DNA of 35,091 bases from a bacterium (GTDB lineage Bacteria > Bacteroidota > Bacteroidia > CAILMK01 > JACPUW01). The stretch is taken from assembly GCA_016124515.1 (NCBI GenBank), contig WGNN01000092.1:1-35091 (forward strand), given 5' to 3'. The first letter of the stretch is position 1, and every line of letters starts with the position of its first letter. The translations under genes were made by a program, and so were the position numbers. This document shows positions 32,155 through 35,091 of the stretch, one piece after another. The notes beneath the pieces are model-generated. The model saw only the letters and a list, made by a program, of their open reading frames with translations. It was not told the origin of the DNA and did not search any database.

Positions 32155-35091
32155 ATGAAACCAAATTTTACCAAATGTGTGCTTGCAATGCTGTTCCTTA
32201 TGCTGGGAGTTTACAGTACGCAAGCTGCGGCACTTTCGGGTAATTACACGATTGGAAAGTCGGGTGATTACACGTCAGTAACCGCTGCAGTATCGGACCT
32301 TACATCGAACGGTGTAAGTGGCCCGGTAACATTTACCATCGACGATGGTACCTACAGTGGAACCCTGTCTTTCGGAAGCGGAATTTCAGGTGCTTCTTCA
32401 ACCAACACCATCACTTTCATGAGCAAAAGTATGGACTCTACGAAGGTGACCATCACTTCTTCTTCATATACAGTGTATATGACGGGGGCTGATTACATCA
32501 ACTTTGAAGGAATGACTTTCTACACCACTTCAAGCTCGTACAACGTGTACTTGACAAGTGGTTCGGATTACAACACCTTCAAAAATTGTAGAATGACAGG
32601 TTCGGGCGGTTCTTACCCCAGTTACCACTTCTATGTAAACTATTCTGAATACAATAAGTTCATCAACACCAGAGTGCTTGGCGGCTACTACGGTTTCTAC
32701 TTTTATGGTAGTGGTTCTGGTAGCAGTGCATCAAAAGGCAATATGGTCAAAGGTTGTACCATCACCCAACACTATTACTATGGTTGTGAATTATATTACA
32801 ACCGAGAGTTTACTTTTGAGAACAACTACATAGATTCATGCCAAAACAATGGCTATGGTTTGATGGCCTATTACTCTGATGCATTCACCGTGCGTAACAA
32901 CGAAATTTTGGGCTGTTACTATGGTTTGTACATGTACTACCACAACCAATATGGCAGTAGTTCAGATACATCTAAGTTTTACAACAACATCATCCGTAAG
33001 AGTGTGTATTACGGTATGTATTCTTACTACGTACCTCGTTGTAACTTCTACCACAACGTGTTTGAAGGAGGAGCGAGCAACTACTCAGCACTTTTTCAAT
33101 ACGCTGGCGGATCAAGAATTGAAAACAACATTTTCCTAGGCGACGGACTCTACTACGGTTTCTATTGCTATTACAGCAGTTCAGGAGATGCTCCTGCCAC
33201 TTGGGACTACAATGACTATTGGTTTACCAACTACAGCTATTTTGGTGTAATGGCCAGTTCGGCTTACAGTTCACTTTCATCGTTACAGTCATCATATTCC
33301 AACTATTTTCAACATGCGGTTACAGTAGACCCGGGTTTTGTGAGTGCAACAGATGGAAGAACTTATGCTCCTGGACTCAACAACGTGGGTCACCATGTCA
33401 ATGTGGATGGTGTCAGAACCGATATAGATGGCAACAAGCGTCCAAACAGCGCTGATGGTGGCAAAGTAGATATAGGTTGCAATGACTTCTACTTGTCGCC
33501 TTACGACTTGGATGTTTATGCACTGGTAAGCCCGCTTTCGGTTAATCCGAAAACAAATACCATTACCGCGCAATTCAGAAACTCTGGTAGTCAAACCATT
33601 ACTAGTACTGATGTCTATGTGCAATACTCAGTTGACAGCGGTAAAACCTGGATAACTGACACTCTTTCTATTTCATCTTTGGCTCCGGGAAAGGTGGTGC
33701 AATTTGATTTTACCAAAAAATGGAAACCTACTCGTTCAGGTTATTTCACTATTTCAATCCGAATCAGCAAATCGGTAAGTGGTGATCCTGACTTGGTTGA
33801 CAGAAAGGATTATAAAGTATGTTCTGGCTTGGCGGGAACCTTTACCATAGGAAAAGGTGCGAAGGCGGATTATGCAACTTTTGGTGATGCCGTGAAAGCT
33901 CTGAATTGTGGTGTGGCCGGTCCTATTGTATTTAATGTTCAATCTGGTACATATACAGAACGCATCGTGCTGAATACACTTCAGGGAGCATCGGCTACCA
34001 ATACGGTTACTTTCCATAGTGCCCACATTGATAGTGTTACCTTGCAATACAATGCATCAAGCAACAGCGACCAAAACACCGTTCAGTTTAATGGTGCGGA
34101 TTATGTAGCTTTTGAAAATATGCGTATTGAAGCTGACGGTGGTAGCTACGGTTATGCAGTACATATGATGAACCAATCAAACTACAATAGAATAGAAGGT
34201 TGCGTTGTACAAGGTAATACGGGTTCTACCAGTTCCTACTCAGGTCCATTGGTGATTTCAGGAAACCAAAACAGCTATTATACCAGCGGTGATAACGCCA
34301 ACTATTGTCAGTTCCTCAACAACCAGTTTCTTGGAGGTTATTATGGAGTAGTAGTTTATGGCAGCAGTACTTCTCAAATGTCAACCGGAAACCAGTTCAT
34401 TGGTAACGATTTCTTACAGTCTTACTATTACAGTACATATTTTTACTATGTATCTGATCTGGTATTCCAAGACAACAGAGTTGAAAAACAACGCTATACC
34501 TACAACTATGCCTGTTATTGGATTTACCTTTCAAATATAGATGTTCAACGGAACTACTTTAACTCTTACTATGGCAACATTTGCGAGATGATTAACTACT
34601 ACAACTACAAGGGTACCAGATCTATCATAGCCAACAACATGTACACGGGTACTAACAGTAGTTATGCTTTTGATGGCTATTATATGAGCTATGTTGACTT
34701 TTGGCATAATTCGCTCTATGGAAAAGGTAGCTATCTAACTTATTGGTATTATGTAACCGATATTGATGTTCGTAACAACATATTCTATTACGAAGGGAGC
34801 AACTACGCCATATATGCTCCGTATATTAATTCTTTCAGAGAATGGGATTATAACGACTATTATATAGCAAGTGGAAATGCAGCTTATGTAGCCAGCAATG
34901 TTTATTCAAGTGTGAGCGCTATGAAAGCTTATAGTGCTACCATGAACCAAAACAACTTTGAAGAAGACCCACAATGGGTTGACCCAACAAGTGATTTACA
35001 CGTAACCAGCAAATTTCCTGAAATGTATGGTGCCAACGTGGGTGTTGAGTTGGATTTTGACCAAGACAAGCGTTGCAAATTTGCACCAACC
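32155..35091 (+). CDS. Large secreted right-handed beta-helix protein, tyrosine-rich, incomplete at the window end
   Basis: Open from ATG 32155 to the last base (979 codons, no stop). A signal peptide covers about 1-25 (ending TQAAA). Two homologous modules start at about Gly29 (GNYTIGKSGDYTSV) and Gly561 (GTFTIGKGAKADYATF), each about 365-380 residues and closing with a DPxxV segment (392 and 938). Each module is a right-handed parallel beta-helix of NosD/pectate-lyase-like repeats with many N-N-x-F/I and YYG units. Between them, about 447-555, is a CARDB- or fibronectin-like beta-sandwich (VYVQYSVDSGKTW). Tyrosine pairs are strikingly frequent. No catalytic residues of a lyase or hydrolase stand out, so an adhesin or surface-matrix role is as likely as an enzyme. 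A T9SS C-terminal domain would be expected beyond the window but is not seen. Confidence 0.85.
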   Translation, partial: MKPNFTKCVLAMLFLMLGVYSTQAAALSGNYTIGKSGDYTSVTAAVSDLTSNGVSGPVTFTIDDGTYSGTLSFGSGISGASSTNTITFMSKSMDSTKVTITSSSYTVYMTGADYINFEGMTFYTTSSSYNVYLTSGSDYNTFKNCRMTGSGGSYPSYHFYVNYSEYNKFINTRVLGGYYGFYFYGSGSGSSASKGNMVKGCTITQHYYYGCELYYNREFTFENNYIDSCQNNGYGLMAYYSDAFTVRNNEILGCYYGLYMYYHNQYGSSSDTSKFYNNIIRKSVYYGMYSYYVPRCNFYHNVFEGGASNYSALFQYAGGSRIENNIFLGDGLYYGFYCYYSSSGDAPATWDYNDYWFTNYSYFGVMASSAYSSLSSLQSSYSNYFQHAVTVDPGFVSATDGRTYAPGLNNVGHHVNVDGVRTDIDGNKRPNSADGGKVDIGCNDFYLSPYDLDVYALVSPLSVNPKTNTITAQFRNSGSQTITSTDVYVQYSVDSGKTWITDTLSISSLAPGKVVQFDFTKKWKPTRSGYFTISIRISKSVSGDPDLVDRKDYKVCSGLAGTFTIGKGAKADYATFGDAVKALNCGVAGPIVFNVQSGTYTERIVLNTLQGASATNTVTFHSAHIDSVTLQYNASSNSDQNTVQFNGADYVAFENMRIEADGGSYGYAVHMMNQSNYNRIEGCVVQGNTGSTSSYSGPLVISGNQNSYYTSGDNANYCQFLNNQFLGGYYGVVVYGSSTSQMSTGNQFIGNDFLQSYYYSTYFYYVSDLVFQDNRVEKQRYTYNYACYWIYLSNIDVQRNYFNSYYGNICEMINYYNYKGTRSIIANNMYTGTNSSYAFDGYYMSYVDFWHNSLYGKGSYLTYWYYVTDIDVRNNIFYYEGSNYAIYAPYINSFREWDYNDYYIASGNAAYVASNVYSSVSAMKAYSATMNQNNFEEDPQWVDPTSDLHVTSKFPEMYGANVGVELDFDQDKRCKFAPT

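Noticed and set aside
32879-33139. Frames at 32879-33139, 33219-33455 and 34358-34540 within the beta-helix gene
   Set aside because: They are out-of-frame shadows of the long open frame from 32155, which has a signal peptide and coherent repeats.
1-35091. CRISPR arrays, insertion sequences, toxin-antitoxin or phage-defence genes
   Set aside because: No regularly spaced repeats, transposase motifs or defence domains were seen on either strand.

Overview
The window looks like chromosomal DNA of a member of the phylum Bacteroidota, probably an uncultured Flavobacteriia/Chitinophagia-type organism. The signs are an extracellular PhoD-like phosphatase with a type IX secretion (T9SS) C-terminal sorting domain, promoters of the Bacteroidota form (TTTG, about 17-19 nt, TAnnTTTG), no clear Shine-Dalgarno sequences, fused RibBA, and several TTG/GTG starts.

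Layout. 1-347 is noncoding with decayed direct repeats and a REP-like palindrome. 348-3087 (minus) holds argS and a short-chain dehydrogenase. 3235-6493 (plus) holds a GNAT-like protein, tRNA-Lys with a near-consensus promoter and a terminator, and the T9SS phosphatase. 6671-19830 (minus) is a tightly packed nine-gene operon for a Wzx/Wzy-type exopolysaccharide or capsule. In transcription order it encodes a multi-SLBB export protein (Wza role), a chain-length/co-polymerase protein (Wzz role), flippase, polymerase/ligase, two GT4 glycosyltransferases, a polysaccharide pyruvyl transferase, a WecG/TagA glycosyltransferase fused in frame to a Wzi-like outer-membrane barrel, and the initiating polyprenyl glycosylphosphotransferase. 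A good promoter lies just upstream at 19864-19892. 20316-22613 (minus) holds dusB, an unknown gene that appears frameshifted, and a histidine phosphatase. 22649-25913 (plus) is an envelope/lipid group: CPBP protease with a DUF2007-like tail, cdsA, psd and a START-like protein, closed by a strong terminator. 26033-31045 (plus) is a run coupled by ATGA overlaps: LptF/LptG-type permease, two glycosyltransferases and ribBA. 31157-31822 is a TetR-type regulator. 32155 to the window end is an unfinished, tyrosine-rich, secreted right-handed beta-helix protein made of two long repeats.

How the genes work together. The EPS operon encodes every core step of a lipid-linked polysaccharide pathway: initiation, chain extension, pyruvyl decoration, flipping, polymerisation, length control, export and surface assembly. 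The plus-strand genes on the right serve phospholipid synthesis (CdsA, Psd), LPS transport (LptF/G) and probably glycan assembly.

The most unusual element is the glycosyltransferase-barrel fusion. A textbook signal peptide preceded by a possible TTG start sits in the middle of one uninterrupted reading frame. The second is the tandem-repeat, tyrosine-rich beta-helix protein, whose upstream region carries a palindrome next to a TetR gene. I saw no CRISPR array, insertion sequence, phage gene or defence system. Everything here is read by eye; no database search was run.
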